A DNA stretch of 26,821 nucleotides from Lachnospiraceae bacterium UBA4338 (GCA_002393735.1 DGTK01000016.1:209387-236207); one strand, 5' to 3'; positions 1 to 8,266 are shown, counted from the first letter of the stretch. Translations and numbers: made by a program. The notes: generated by a model not told the origin, from the letters alone.

Positions 1-2
1 GA

Positions 3-74
3 CAGCAGGGACAACAGCCTGGCGGACAACAGGGACAACAGCCTGGCGGACAGCAGGGACAGCAGCCTGATGGG
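3..74 (+). repeat. Three tandem 24-nt units (QQGQQPGG)
   Basis: Units at 3-26, 27-50 and 51-74 follow the pattern CAGCAGGGACAACAGCCTGG plus CGGA. The third differs by a few substitutions and reads QQGQQPDG. More copies may lie upstream of the window. Confidence 0.85.
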
Positions 75-605
75 CAGCAGGGCCAGGGTGAAGGCCAGGG
101 TGAAGGCGAAGGTCAGGGCGAAGGTCAGGGTCAGGGCGAAGGCGAAGGCCAGGGCGAAGGTCAGGGCCAGGGCGAAGGCCAGGGAGAAGGTCAGGGCCAG
201 GGCGAAGGTCAAGGCCAGGGCGAAGGTCAGGGTCAGGGCGAAGGCGAAGGCCAGGGCGAAGGTGGAAGCCAGGGCGGCTCAAGCGGACAGGGCTCCGGAG
301 ACGGCTGGGATACCGGAAGCAATGTCGGAACAGAAACCCATTATGAAGCCAATGGCGAACAGGTTATGATAGATGAAGGCGAAATGGGACCTAATGAATA
401 CCTTCAGGGACAATATAATCCTAACGGACAGACTAATCTGCAACAGACAGATAACCCATATACCTGGTCTGGTCAGAAAATGGATTATAACTCAGTTATT
501 GGTGATTATTCCAATCAGGCCTATGGTAAGTTAAACGGAAATACAAGTATTCCGAGTTCAATGCAGGATGTTATCAGAGAATATTTCAATAAATTAAATC
601 AGTAA
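3..605 (+). CDS. C-terminal part of a Gln/Gly/Glu-repeat protein (5' truncated by window edge)
   Basis: The open frame enters at the window edge and gives 200 visible residues ending in TAA; its real start lies upstream. It begins with three 8-residue QQGQQPGG-type units, passes into about 60 residues of alternating Gly with Gln or Glu, then a Gly/Ser linker, and ends in a normal-complexity segment rich in Asn, Gln and Tyr that closes with SSMQDVIREYFNKLNQ. That last stretch looks like a short amphipathic helix. The stop lies 13 nt before the MoxR start, so this is the upstream member of the same operon. I do not recognise the family from the tail alone. Repeat-rich proteins with a helical C-terminus do occur beside MoxR/VWA genes, so an envelope partner of the cluster is a reasonable inference. 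Internal ATGs, for example at 366, are in frame and are not separate genes. Confidence 0.85.
   Translation, partial: QQGQQPGGQQGQQPGGQQGQQPDGQQGQGEGQGEGEGQGEGQGQGEGEGQGEGQGQGEGQGEGQGQGEGQGQGEGQGQGEGEGQGEGGSQGGSSGQGSGDGWDTGSNVGTETHYEANGEQVMIDEGEMGPNEYLQGQYNPNGQTNLQQTDNPYTWSGQKMDYNSVIGDYSNQAYGKLNGNTSIPSSMQDVIREYFNKLNQ
81..263 (+). repeat. Degenerate 6/12-nt repeat coding for (Gly-Gln/Glu)n
   Basis: The block is built from the hexamers GG(C/T)CAG and GG(C/T)GAA in irregular order, so every second residue is Gly and the others are Gln or Glu. Gln is coded by CAG almost throughout and Glu always by GAA. Uniform codons and irregular order suggest slippage-driven expansion in a region selected for composition rather than exact sequence. 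The shadow frame reads as a Lys/Arg/Ala repeat and is not a gene. Confidence 0.85.
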
Positions 606-618
606 GAGGAGAGAAGAG

Positions 619-1596
619 ATGTTAAACGAACAAGAAGTAATAAGCAGAGTAATGAGAATAACTGATTTGAAGAAAGAAATCAGTAAAGCCATTATCGGTC
701 AGGATGAAGTAATTAATCAGGTAATACTTGCCATGCTTTCAGGTGGTAATGTTTTACTTGAAGGTGTACCTGGACTTGGTAAGACACAACTTATTAAAAC
801 ATTATCAAGTGCATGTAATCTTCCTTTCTCAAGAATTCAGTTTACTCCTGATATGATGCCGGCAGACGTTACAGGTACTGATCTTATTATCAAGAAGGAT
901 GGACAGAATACTTTCCAGTTCCAGCCTGGTCCTATCTTTGCATCATTCGTACTTGCAGATGAGATTAACCGTGCAACTCCTAAGACACAGTCAGCTCTCC
1001 TTGAGGCCATGCAGGAGCATACAGTAACTGTTGGTAATACCACATATAATCTTGAAGAGCCATTTATGGTGCTTGCAACTCAGAACCCAATTGAAAACGA
1101 GGGTACATATCCACTTCCTGAGGCTCAGTTAGACCGATTCATATTTAAGATTCAGGTTGATTTTCCTACTCTACAGGAACTTAAGAGCATTGTGTCTGTT
1201 AATGTAACAAACAGAGAGGTACAGATTAATCCTGTTATCACAAAAGAAGATATTATAGGACTTAAAACAATTGTTAAGGATATTCCTATGGCTGATGCTG
1301 TTATGGATTATGCCATGAGAATAGTTGTTGCAACTCATCCTGAAAGTGAAGGAAGCTCTGATTTTGCAAAGAAGTATATATCAGTAGGTGCTTCACCAAG
1401 AGCAGCCCTTGCCATAGTTAATACATCAAAGGCAAGAGCCATTACAATGGGAAGATTCAATGTTTCCTACGAAGACGTGGATGCAGTTGCATTCCCTGCA
1501 CTCAGACACAGAATTACACCTTCATTTGAGGCTATGGCTGATAATGTTAAGGCAGATGATATTGTTAAATATATTCTTCAGAATACTACCAAATAG
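619..1596 (+). CDS. MoxR-family AAA+ ATPase
   Basis: A 325-residue cytosolic AAA+ ATPase of the MoxR family (AAA_3 type). Visible motifs are Walker A GVPGLGKT (residues 49-56), Walker B VLADEINR (111-118), sensor-1 ATQNP (153-157) with the following PLPEAQLDRF, and the C-terminal lid with GASPRAAL. Length and motif order are standard for the family. MoxR ATPases are thought to work as chaperone-like machines that act with VWA-domain partners on insertion of metal cofactors or maturation of complexes. Here three VWA or DUF58 partners follow directly. The start is fixed by a good AGAGGAG site just upstream. The exact client cannot be read from the sequence. Confidence 0.95.
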   Translation: MLNEQEVISRVMRITDLKKEISKAIIGQDEVINQVILAMLSGGNVLLEGVPGLGKTQLIKTLSSACNLPFSRIQFTPDMMPADVTGTDLIIKKDGQNTFQFQPGPIFASFVLADEINRATPKTQSALLEAMQEHTVTVGNTTYNLEEPFMVLATQNPIENEGTYPLPEAQLDRFIFKIQVDFPTLQELKSIVSVNVTNREVQINPVITKEDIIGLKTIVKDIPMADAVMDYAMRIVVATHPESEGSSDFAKKYISVGASPRAALAIVNTSKARAITMGRFNVSYEDVDAVAFPALRHRITPSFEAMADNVKADDIVKYILQNTTK

Positions 1597-1605
1597 AGCG
1601 GATAA

Positions 1606-2466
1606 ATGAGCGAAATATTCAATAGTGATTTTTACAGCAAACTGAATATGCTTAGATTCCCTTTAAGGATTAGTAATGCAACCGGTTTAAGCGGTAGCAG
1701 AAAGTCCAATGCCAAGGGTAACAGCGTGGAATTCTCGGATTTCAGGGAGTACAGACTTGGAGATGATATAAGAAGAATCGACTGGAATGCATATGGCCGT
1801 TTTGACAAGTTATATGTAAAACTCTTCATGGAAGAGAAGGAAGGTCTTTTTAACATCTTTGTAGATAACAGTGCGTCCATGAATTACGGAGAGAATTCAA
1901 AGGGTGTATGTGCCCTTAGAATTGCAGGTATTCTGTCATATCTGGTTTTATCAGCTGGAGACAGGTTATCTGTTAATCTTATGCGTGACGGTTCACTTAC
2001 ATGTCATAATAACCTAAGTCAGATGCAGGCATTTCCTAAATGTCTTCAGTACCTGGAAGAGTCAGTTTTTACAGGAAACGGACAGATATTAGAGAGCATT
2101 AAGAGTAAGGAATTCAGAGGCAGCGGTCTTAGTTTCGTGATTACTGACTGTTTTACGGATGATATGGAAGATATCTGCAAGTACTTAAGATTTAAGAATC
2201 AGGATATTGTTATTATTCATGTACTTGCAGAGGAAGAGATTAATCCTGTGCTGGATGGTACGCTTAATCTTGTGGATATGGAAGATGGTTCAGCCTTAAA
2301 AGCAACCATGAGCCAGTCCTTAATTCGTACATATAAGAAGAACTTAAAGAAGTTTTATGAGGACATGGAGAGTCTTTGCAGACGTAATAAAGCAACCTAT
2401 ATAAAGGTTAATTCTTCAGACAGTCTGGATGCCATAGTTTTCGGGGCTATGGCGGTATTAAAATAA
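1606..2466 (+). CDS. DUF58 domain protein (VWA-like fold)
   Basis: A 286-residue protein with the DUF58 signature LGDDIRRIDWNAYGRFDKLY (residues 51-70), followed by KLFMEEKE. It then enters a VWA-like fold whose metal-site motif is DNSAS (87-91). No membrane segment is seen, unlike YeaD-type DUF58 proteins that carry N-terminal helices, so it is probably cytosolic and available to the MoxR ATPase. It starts 9 nt after the MoxR stop with only a weak ribosome site, which suggests translational coupling. MoxR followed by DUF58 is a very widespread gene pair and supports a shared function. Its biochemical activity is unknown; a role as substrate adaptor is inference. Confidence 0.93.
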   Translation: MSEIFNSDFYSKLNMLRFPLRISNATGLSGSRKSNAKGNSVEFSDFREYRLGDDIRRIDWNAYGRFDKLYVKLFMEEKEGLFNIFVDNSASMNYGENSKGVCALRIAGILSYLVLSAGDRLSVNLMRDGSLTCHNNLSQMQAFPKCLQYLEESVFTGNGQILESIKSKEFRGSGLSFVITDCFTDDMEDICKYLRFKNQDIVIIHVLAEEEINPVLDGTLNLVDMEDGSALKATMSQSLIRTYKKNLKKFYEDMESLCRRNKATYIKVNSSDSLDAIVFGAMAVLK

Positions 2467-2483
2467 ATTAGGAGAATATTTAA

Positions 2484-4280
2484 GTGAAATTTTTATACTT
2501 ATGGCCACTGGTATTTATACTTCTGGTGCCTGTAATTATAATTGTATATTTGCTTAAGCAGAAAGCTCAGGATAAGAAGGTTTCATCCCTGTATCTCTGG
2601 AATGAGATATATCATAATATTGAAGCCAACACTCCTTGGGAGAAGTTTAAGAAGAATCTGCTTATGTTTGTGCAGATACTTACCATGCTGGTTCTTATTG
2701 TTGCCCTTATGGCTCCATATATTCCAAATATGGTACAAAATGCTCAGAATATCGTTGTTGTAATAGATAACAGCGCCAGCATGAATACCATATATGATGG
2801 AGAGAAGACCAGATTTGATGTGGCAGTTGAGCAGGCAGTGGATTATATCAAGGATCTTCCGGATTCAGGTGTGGTTACGGTAATTACCAGTAACGATAAT
2901 GCAGCGATTCTGGCAGGTTCTACCGACAAGGATATGGCCTTAAATAAATTAAAACATACTGAGTGCACCAATCATGGCGGCTCAGCAGAGAAGGGCCTTG
3001 AAATGGCAAGGAGCCTTCAGATTGATGATGACTCATTATATGTAATATGCTTCACAGATACAGCAGTAAGCATGGAAGGCCTTAAGGGATATACGGTAGA
3101 TATGTACAATGAAGCCGGAAATGTGTCTGTTGACTATTTGAGTCATGGCTATTCTTCAGGCAGTCTTATGGCTTTATGTAAGATAAGCAACTACTCAGAA
3201 AATACCATGACAGAAGATGTTTCTCTTTATGGAGGGGATGAACTTCTGATGGTTGAAACTGTAGAGATTGAAGCGGGTAAAAGTGAAATCGTTTATTTTG
3301 AAAATATAGATTATGACGGAACTTATTTAAAGGCTGAATTAAATCAAAAGGATGCCCTCCCCGCTGATAACGTGGCATATGATGTTTTAAGTTCCGGTTC
3401 AGATAAAAAGGTGCTCCTTGTAACAGATTCCAATGTTTACCTGGAAAAAGCCCTTGAGATGGTGGATAACATTACAGTTACCAAGGCAACCGACGTATAT
3501 GGCATAGAAGATTTCTATGGAGAGAAATTCGATTTATATATTTTTGATTCCATGTTCCCTACAACATATCCGGAAGATGGAGACATTATGATATTTGGTG
3601 CTAATTCTGCAGCCACCTATAGTAACCTGGATTATCTTGGAAGCGTACTGGTATCTTTGGAAGAAGCCAGTGCAACCAGGTACCTTGATAAAATGGATTT
3701 CGGAGCAGCAGATGTATATGGCCTTAATAAGCCTGACTGGGGCGAGACTTTCTTAAGCGTTGGAGATGAATGCGTAGGCTTCACAGGTAATGATGGAACA
3801 CGTAATTATGCAGTATGGGGCTTTAACATCCATAACAGCGTACTGCCGCTTAAACTGGAATTCCCTATGATGATTTATAACATAGTTACTGATTTTGTGG
3901 CTTCCGGTATTCTGGCAGAGAACAGCATTGAAGTTGGTGATTCACTTGCAATCAACGGATATTCAGATGGAGAGAATCCAACAGTATTAAGACCTGATGG
4001 TGAAACTTCACCTTTATCCGATGTGAAGATGAAATATACATCCACTGACAATATTGGTGTATATACCGTCTCACAGAATACCAAAGAGGGCCTGGTTGAA
4101 GAGTGCTTTGCAGTTAACTTCCCAACCAGTGAAAGCAGGATAATTAATGCTCCTTCAGTTTCAGATCAGGGTGACCTGGTTCAAAGCAGGGTCAGAGGCA
4201 ATCTTGATTTAAGAAATATCATTATTGCAATCTGTCTGCTTTTGTTAGGCGTTGAATGGATAATATATCTTAAAAAATAA
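2484..4280 (+). CDS. BatA-like membrane protein with VWA domain
   Basis: A 598-residue protein starting at GTG behind an AGGAG site. The N-terminus has the two-helix BatA layout: hydrophobic helix at about 3-24, a Lys-rich loop (25-58), a second helix at about 59-79, then a VWA domain with VVVIDNSASM (metal site D95-N-S-A-S99). A final helix lies at about 576-595 and ends in KK. The charged loop between helices 1 and 2 and the terminal lysines suggest both are cytosolic, placing the VWA and the following roughly 350-residue beta-rich region outside the membrane. BatA-type proteins are partners of MoxR ATPases. The VWA metal site looks intact, so Mg-dependent ligand binding is likely. The ligand is not known. 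Confidence 0.9.
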   Translation: MKFLYLWPLVFILLVPVIIIVYLLKQKAQDKKVSSLYLWNEIYHNIEANTPWEKFKKNLLMFVQILTMLVLIVALMAPYIPNMVQNAQNIVVVIDNSASMNTIYDGEKTRFDVAVEQAVDYIKDLPDSGVVTVITSNDNAAILAGSTDKDMALNKLKHTECTNHGGSAEKGLEMARSLQIDDDSLYVICFTDTAVSMEGLKGYTVDMYNEAGNVSVDYLSHGYSSGSLMALCKISNYSENTMTEDVSLYGGDELLMVETVEIEAGKSEIVYFENIDYDGTYLKAELNQKDALPADNVAYDVLSSGSDKKVLLVTDSNVYLEKALEMVDNITVTKATDVYGIEDFYGEKFDLYIFDSMFPTTYPEDGDIMIFGANSAATYSNLDYLGSVLVSLEEASATRYLDKMDFGAADVYGLNKPDWGETFLSVGDECVGFTGNDGTRNYAVWGFNIHNSVLPLKLEFPMMIYNIVTDFVASGILAENSIEVGDSLAINGYSDGENPTVLRPDGETSPLSDVKMKYTSTDNIGVYTVSQNTKEGLVEECFAVNFPTSESRIINAPSVSDQGDLVQSRVRGNLDLRNIIIAICLLLLGVEWIIYLKK

Positions 4281-4297
4281 GTAAAAGAGGATAAATA

Positions 4298-7200
4298 ATG
4301 AACATCGAAATGGCGCATCCCTTATATTTACTTTTGATACCTGTAATTGCAGGGATGCTTGTCTTCTCAATTAAATATATGTATTCACACAGCATGGCCA
4401 CAAAGTTAGGTCAGATTATTCTTAGAACTGTCCTTGCCACCATGCTTGTTCTTGTGCTTTGTCAGGTCACTGTCAAAATCACCGGCCGCAATACCACAAC
4501 CATCATTTTAGTTGATGCATCCGATTCAGTTAAGGAAAACAGAGCTGAGATTGTATCTTTTGTTCAGCAGGCAATCAAGGATGCAGGAAAGAAAGATAAT
4601 GTGGGTATTATTTCTTTTGGCGGCAATACAAGAGTAGAACAGTTCATATCCAATACTCCGATATTTAATGGAATTAATTCAGATGTATCAACTCAGGCTA
4701 CCAACTTAGAGGATGCAGTTAATCTTGCCCTTGCCCAGATGCCTGAAGACAGCGCCAAGAGAATTGTACTTATTACTGATGGTAATGAGAATGAAGGCGT
4801 ACTGATGGATACAGCATCTTCAGTTATTGCATCGGGAGCTACTTTCGAGATTAAGAAGATTGATGAAAACAGTTCTGATGAAGTATATGTAAGCAATGTT
4901 GATATTCCTGAGAATGTTGATATAGGCGAGACTTTTACAATTACGGTAGATATTGAATCAACTATTGCTACTCCTGCAACAGTTAATCTTTTCTTTGGAC
5001 GTACACTTAAAGACCAGCAGAAGGTATATCTCCAGAAAGGTACAAATACCTTTATTTTCAGGGATACACAGACTGATGAAGGCCTTAAGACATATAATGT
5101 AACGGTTGAGGCTGAGAATGATACATTAACAGTTAATAATGAATTCTCATCCTATACAAGTATTAATATAGCAAAGCCCCTCATGCTGGTTGAAGGCTCT
5201 AATGGTGATGCTGACGATTTAAAGGGTGTCCTGGACAGTATTTCAGTTCCATATGAGGTATACAGTGCAAGCAATGTTCCTAATACCATATCAACAATTA
5301 ATCAGTATTCAACAGTAGTACTTCTTGATGTTTACAGGGATGATTTAAGACCGAATTTTGAAGATACATTAAAGAGTTTCGTTAAGGATTACGGTGGAGG
5401 ACTTGTTATTACAGGTGGTAATAACAGTTATTCCATGGGTGGATATAAAGATACAGTCCTTGAAGAATTATCTCCAGTATATATGGATCTTCAGGGTGAG
5501 AATGAAGCACCTACCATGGCTTTTGCAATGGTAATTGATAAATCAGGCTCCATGTCTTCAGGTAATGGTATTATTACGAATCTTGACCTGGCCAAGTCGG
5601 CAGCAGCCAATGCGGTGGATAATCTTAGATCAAGTGATTATATTGAGGTTATTGCTTTTGATGACAGATTCGAAAGAGTACATGAATTGTCCGAGGTTGG
5701 TACAGGTGATGATGCAAAGGAAGACATATATGGAATCTCACTTGGTGGTGGTACAAGTATCTATCCGGGCGTTGAAGCTGCAACAAGAGACCTTATAGAT
5801 TCTGACGCTGCAATTAAACATATCCTGTTACTTACTGACGGTGAAGATTATAATGATCAGTATGATGAGCTTATTGAAGTAATTAATGATGCGGGTATTA
5901 CGCTTTCCACAGTCGGTGTTGGTTCAGGTGTTAATAATACACTGCTTGAGAAACTGGCTAATGAGTGCGGAGGCAGGTATTTTACGACAGATATTGATAC
6001 GGACCTTCCAAGAATTTTCGCACAGGAAGTATACTTATCAGCCAATGCTTATATAGTAAATGAGGATTTCGTTCCCAGTGTAAAATATTCAGATCCGATT
6101 CTGACAGGCATTGAAGAAATGGGAACTCTTCATGGTTATATTGCTACATCACCTAAGGAGAGAGCGATTCATGTACTTCAGACCCAGTATGGCGATCCGC
6201 TGCTTTCTTACTGGCAGTGTGGTCTTGGTAAGGTTGTGGCATGGACATCGGATGCCAAGGGTAAATGGTCATCGGATTACTCGGGACAGGAATATTACCA
6301 GCAGCTTTGGTTTAATATTAATCAGATATGTTCCGAAGAGATGGATATGGAGGGAAGTTATACCAACATAATCCAGAATGGTGCCAAGGCAACGGTTCAG
6401 TATTTTACAGACGATTTCAGTGCTGATACTGAGGTTAAGGCTATTGTAAGTAATGATGAAGGCGAGACTTTTGAGGTTTATTTAGACCCGGTTAAGCCTG
6501 GTGAATATGAGACAGTAATAGAGACTCCGCTTACCGGTATTTATTCAATCAATGTTCAGCAGTGGGAAGGAGAGGATATAGTATCATCTCACAATACTGC
6601 GGCTATTATGCAGTATTCAATGGAATACAGATTATATCCTGACAATACGCTTCTGGCTGATTACGGAAGACTGGTTGGCGCAGTGGATATCGATACTCCG
6701 GATCAGGTATTCTCGACAGCGGCTGAGCATGTAAAGAACAGATTCAATCTGTCGCTTCTTCTGCTGATTCTTGCAGTGCTTACCTTCCTCTTTGATATTA
6801 TTGTAAGAAGGTTTAACATTAATCTTATGCCATATATCAGGAAGGGACCTAAGAAGGTTAAGGTTTCTGCAAAAGACAGAAAGATTGAGAAAGAACTGGC
6901 CAGCATCGGAAAGGGCAAAACTGAGGCCGAACCTGTTGTTGCACCTTCAGTAAGTAATAATGCATCAGTTAATGCAGGAAGACAGGGCGTGGCAGAAGCC
7001 GAGAAGAAGGTTAGTGCCAATGCAGGTATATCACAGGAACTTAAACCGCAGCCGGGTGGCAGCGCAGGTTCAGGGGTAGGTGCAGCGCCTGGTGCAGCAA
7101 ATCCTAAGACAGTAACTTCTGGCGCAGCTAACAATGCAGCACCTGCCAAGGCAGCAGCCAGGAAGGCGAAGAGCAGCAATGATGATGCTCCTAAGGCTAC

Positions 7201-7339
7201 ATCCCTTTACGGACAGATGAATATAAATAAGAGTTTTGAGAATAACGCAGGCAGACGAAATAATTCCAAGTCATATAATGCTGACGGCAAATTCGCTACT
7301 AAGGATAAGGGCACTAAAGTTTGGTCCAGAAATGAATAA
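4298..7339 (+). CDS. Large membrane protein: two VWA domains flanking a glutamine-amidotransferase-like domain
   Basis: A 1013-residue protein. Helices at about 8-27 and 38-58 are followed by VWA-1 (LVDASDS, metal site 73-77), a beta-sandwich-like region (200-290), a class-I glutamine-amidotransferase-like segment (about 294-400, with GGGLVITGGNNSYSMGGY), VWA-2 (MVIDKSGSMS, metal site 414-418), a further extracytoplasmic region, and a helix at about 816-836. The following tail (840-1013) is Lys/Arg-rich and then Ala/Gly/Ser/Asn-rich. By the positive-inside rule the tail is cytosolic and both VWA domains are outside. No Cys lies at the nucleophile elbow of the amidotransferase-like segment, so it is probably a non-catalytic fold. 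The gene is 17 nt after the BatA-like gene and closes the operon. Function beyond the MoxR/VWA association is not known. Confidence 0.9.
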   Translation: MNIEMAHPLYLLLIPVIAGMLVFSIKYMYSHSMATKLGQIILRTVLATMLVLVLCQVTVKITGRNTTTIILVDASDSVKENRAEIVSFVQQAIKDAGKKDNVGIISFGGNTRVEQFISNTPIFNGINSDVSTQATNLEDAVNLALAQMPEDSAKRIVLITDGNENEGVLMDTASSVIASGATFEIKKIDENSSDEVYVSNVDIPENVDIGETFTITVDIESTIATPATVNLFFGRTLKDQQKVYLQKGTNTFIFRDTQTDEGLKTYNVTVEAENDTLTVNNEFSSYTSINIAKPLMLVEGSNGDADDLKGVLDSISVPYEVYSASNVPNTISTINQYSTVVLLDVYRDDLRPNFEDTLKSFVKDYGGGLVITGGNNSYSMGGYKDTVLEELSPVYMDLQGENEAPTMAFAMVIDKSGSMSSGNGIITNLDLAKSAAANAVDNLRSSDYIEVIAFDDRFERVHELSEVGTGDDAKEDIYGISLGGGTSIYPGVEAATRDLIDSDAAIKHILLLTDGEDYNDQYDELIEVINDAGITLSTVGVGSGVNNTLLEKLANECGGRYFTTDIDTDLPRIFAQEVYLSANAYIVNEDFVPSVKYSDPILTGIEEMGTLHGYIATSPKERAIHVLQTQYGDPLLSYWQCGLGKVVAWTSDAKGKWSSDYSGQEYYQQLWFNINQICSEEMDMEGSYTNIIQNGAKATVQYFTDDFSADTEVKAIVSNDEGETFEVYLDPVKPGEYETVIETPLTGIYSINVQQWEGEDIVSSHNTAAIMQYSMEYRLYPDNTLLADYGRLVGAVDIDTPDQVFSTAAEHVKNRFNLSLLLLILAVLTFLFDIIVRRFNINLMPYIRKGPKKVKVSAKDRKIEKELASIGKGKTEAEPVVAPSVSNNASVNAGRQGVAEAEKKVSANAGISQELKPQPGGSAGSGVGAAPGAANPKTVTSGAANNAAPAKAAARKAKSSNDDAPKATSLYGQMNINKSFENNAGRRNNSKSYNADGKFATKDKGTKVWSRNE

Positions 7340-7357
7340 ATATGTATATAGAAATAG

Positions 7358-7386
7358 TTGCAAAATCCTTTAAAAAAATCTAAAAT
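7358..7386 (+). promoter_or_regulatory. Candidate sigma-A promoter for the sigma-like gene
   Basis: TTGCAA at 7358-7363 and TAAAAT at 7381-7386 are separated by 17 nt. This would give a leader of about 30 nt before the AGGGGAGG site that precedes the ATG at 7425. The gap 7340-7424 has no terminator hairpin, so read-through from the VWA operon is also possible. Confidence 0.45.
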
Positions 7387-7424
7387 GTTAAGTAGATGTA
7401 ATTTCGTCATAGGGGAGGACAATA

Positions 7425-8120
7425 ATGAAATATACATACGAGTTATCCAAAGAATTAAAGAAGTTTATTGCAGGGGATGTAGGTGCTTTTGAAAACTTCT
7501 ATTATATGACAGTTAATGAAGTTTATTATCATGCTGTATTAGTAACCAAGGATGCTGAAGAATCCAAGAAGGTTATGATTAGAATATATAAAGAATTTTT
7601 CGTTCGCTTAAAGAGAATGAACAGACCGGAAGATTTCTCAGAGCTTGCTGACAGCATTATTTATACAGCTCTTACTGACTGGGTTGCAAGCAAGTGCATG
7701 CGTCTTATGGTTCAGGAAGAAGGCGGAAAGTTCGATACAATCGAAAGAATTCCTGATATTGAATATATGCCACCTAAGGCAGTTTATTCAGATACAGAGA
7801 CAGCAGGTCTTGTGGCTGATTTTATCACAGAGCTTAACAGCCTTCATGCTCTTACAGGACTTGCATATTATTATGATAAATTAGATGGTCCTAAGATGTC
7901 ACAGTATCTTCAGTCTGATTTAAGCGTTATCGACAAGAGAATCGATTATATTGCTGAAGAACTTAAGGCTCATACAGAAGACTTCGCTAAAGAACGTCGT
8001 ATTGAGATTAAGAAGATTGATATCAGGCTTATCTTACTTGCTTATACAGTTTTAAGCCAGAATATCATTCATCCGGATGCTGATGAGTTATATGAAAGAA
8101 TTGTAGAAGCACTTAGCTAA
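7425..8120 (+). CDS. Degenerate ECF sigma-factor-like protein
   Basis: A 231-residue protein that I read as a diverged sigma-70 family member. Residues 8-85 resemble region 2 (FIAGDVGAFENFYYMTVNEVYYHAV, where GD and AFE match the usual ECF pattern, then DAEESKKV and a helix ending in LTDW). Residues 130-182 resemble region 4 (ITELNSLHALTGLAYYYDKL then MSQYLQSDLSVIDKRIDYI, in the place of the helix-turn-helix). The residues that normally read promoter DNA are poorly kept, and a roughly 45-residue C-terminal extension has no sigma counterpart. It follows the VWA operon by 85 nt and has a strong AGGGGAGG site. No anti-sigma gene is adjacent. It may be a regulator of the VWA cluster or a protein that kept the fold for another use; moderately sure of the fold, not of function. 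Confidence 0.6.
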   Translation: MKYTYELSKELKKFIAGDVGAFENFYYMTVNEVYYHAVLVTKDAEESKKVMIRIYKEFFVRLKRMNRPEDFSELADSIIYTALTDWVASKCMRLMVQEEGGKFDTIERIPDIEYMPPKAVYSDTETAGLVADFITELNSLHALTGLAYYYDKLDGPKMSQYLQSDLSVIDKRIDYIAEELKAHTEDFAKERRIEIKKIDIRLILLAYTVLSQNIIHPDADELYERIVEALS

Positions 8121-8147
8121 GAAAATATAAATGAATTAATAAATGAT

Positions 8148-8177
8148 AAAGCAGATAGCATATTTGTTATCTGCTTT
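8148..8177 (+). terminator. Probable Rho-independent terminator after the sigma-like gene
   Basis: AAAGCAGATA (8148-8157) pairs perfectly with TATCTGCTTT (8168-8177) around a 10-nt spacer, and the downstream side continues CTTC after the T-rich arm. It lies 27 nt after the stop codon. The U-tract is short, so termination may be partial and the hairpin could also sit in an addB leader. Confidence 0.65.
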
Positions 8178-8196
8178 CTTCATAAGAGGGATAAAA

Positions 8197-8244
8197 ATGG
8201 GACAGGCGTTTTGGTATCATTTATATAATGAGACGCTGCTGTAG
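8197..8244 (+). CDS. Candidate 15-residue leader ORF before addB
   Basis: ATG to TAG encodes MGQAFWYHLYNETLL. An AAGAGGG Shine-Dalgarno site sits 6 nt upstream of the ATG, and the stop is 22 nt before the addB start. The peptide is rich in aromatic residues. It falls between the terminator and addB where no ORF is otherwise expected. The competing reading is that this DNA is the addB promoter: a perfect TATAAT lies at 8224-8229 inside the ORF. Either way the stretch is probably functional; translation is unproven. Confidence 0.4.
   Translation: MGQAFWYHLYNETLL
8199..8229 (+). promoter_or_regulatory. Possible addB promoter
   Basis: A perfect -10 TATAAT is at 8224-8229. The best -35 is GGGACA at 8199-8204 with a 19-nt spacer, which is weak and long. 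If used, the transcript would start near 8236 and give a leader of about 30 nt including the AGAAGGAG site of addB. It overlaps the candidate leader ORF. Confidence 0.35.
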
Positions 8245-8266
8245 GGTTATTTAGAAGGAGATTAGT

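Noticed and set aside
70..369. 99-residue Lys/Arg/Ala repeat ORF on the + strand
   Set aside because: It is the shadow frame of the Gln/Gly/Glu repeat. The true frame continues from the window edge through to 605 and ends in normal-complexity protein.
6703..7179. 158-residue minus-strand ORF
   Set aside because: It lies wholly opposite the Ala/Gly-rich tail and last helix of the dual-VWA protein; its Ala/Pro-rich composition is what the reverse of that tail gives.
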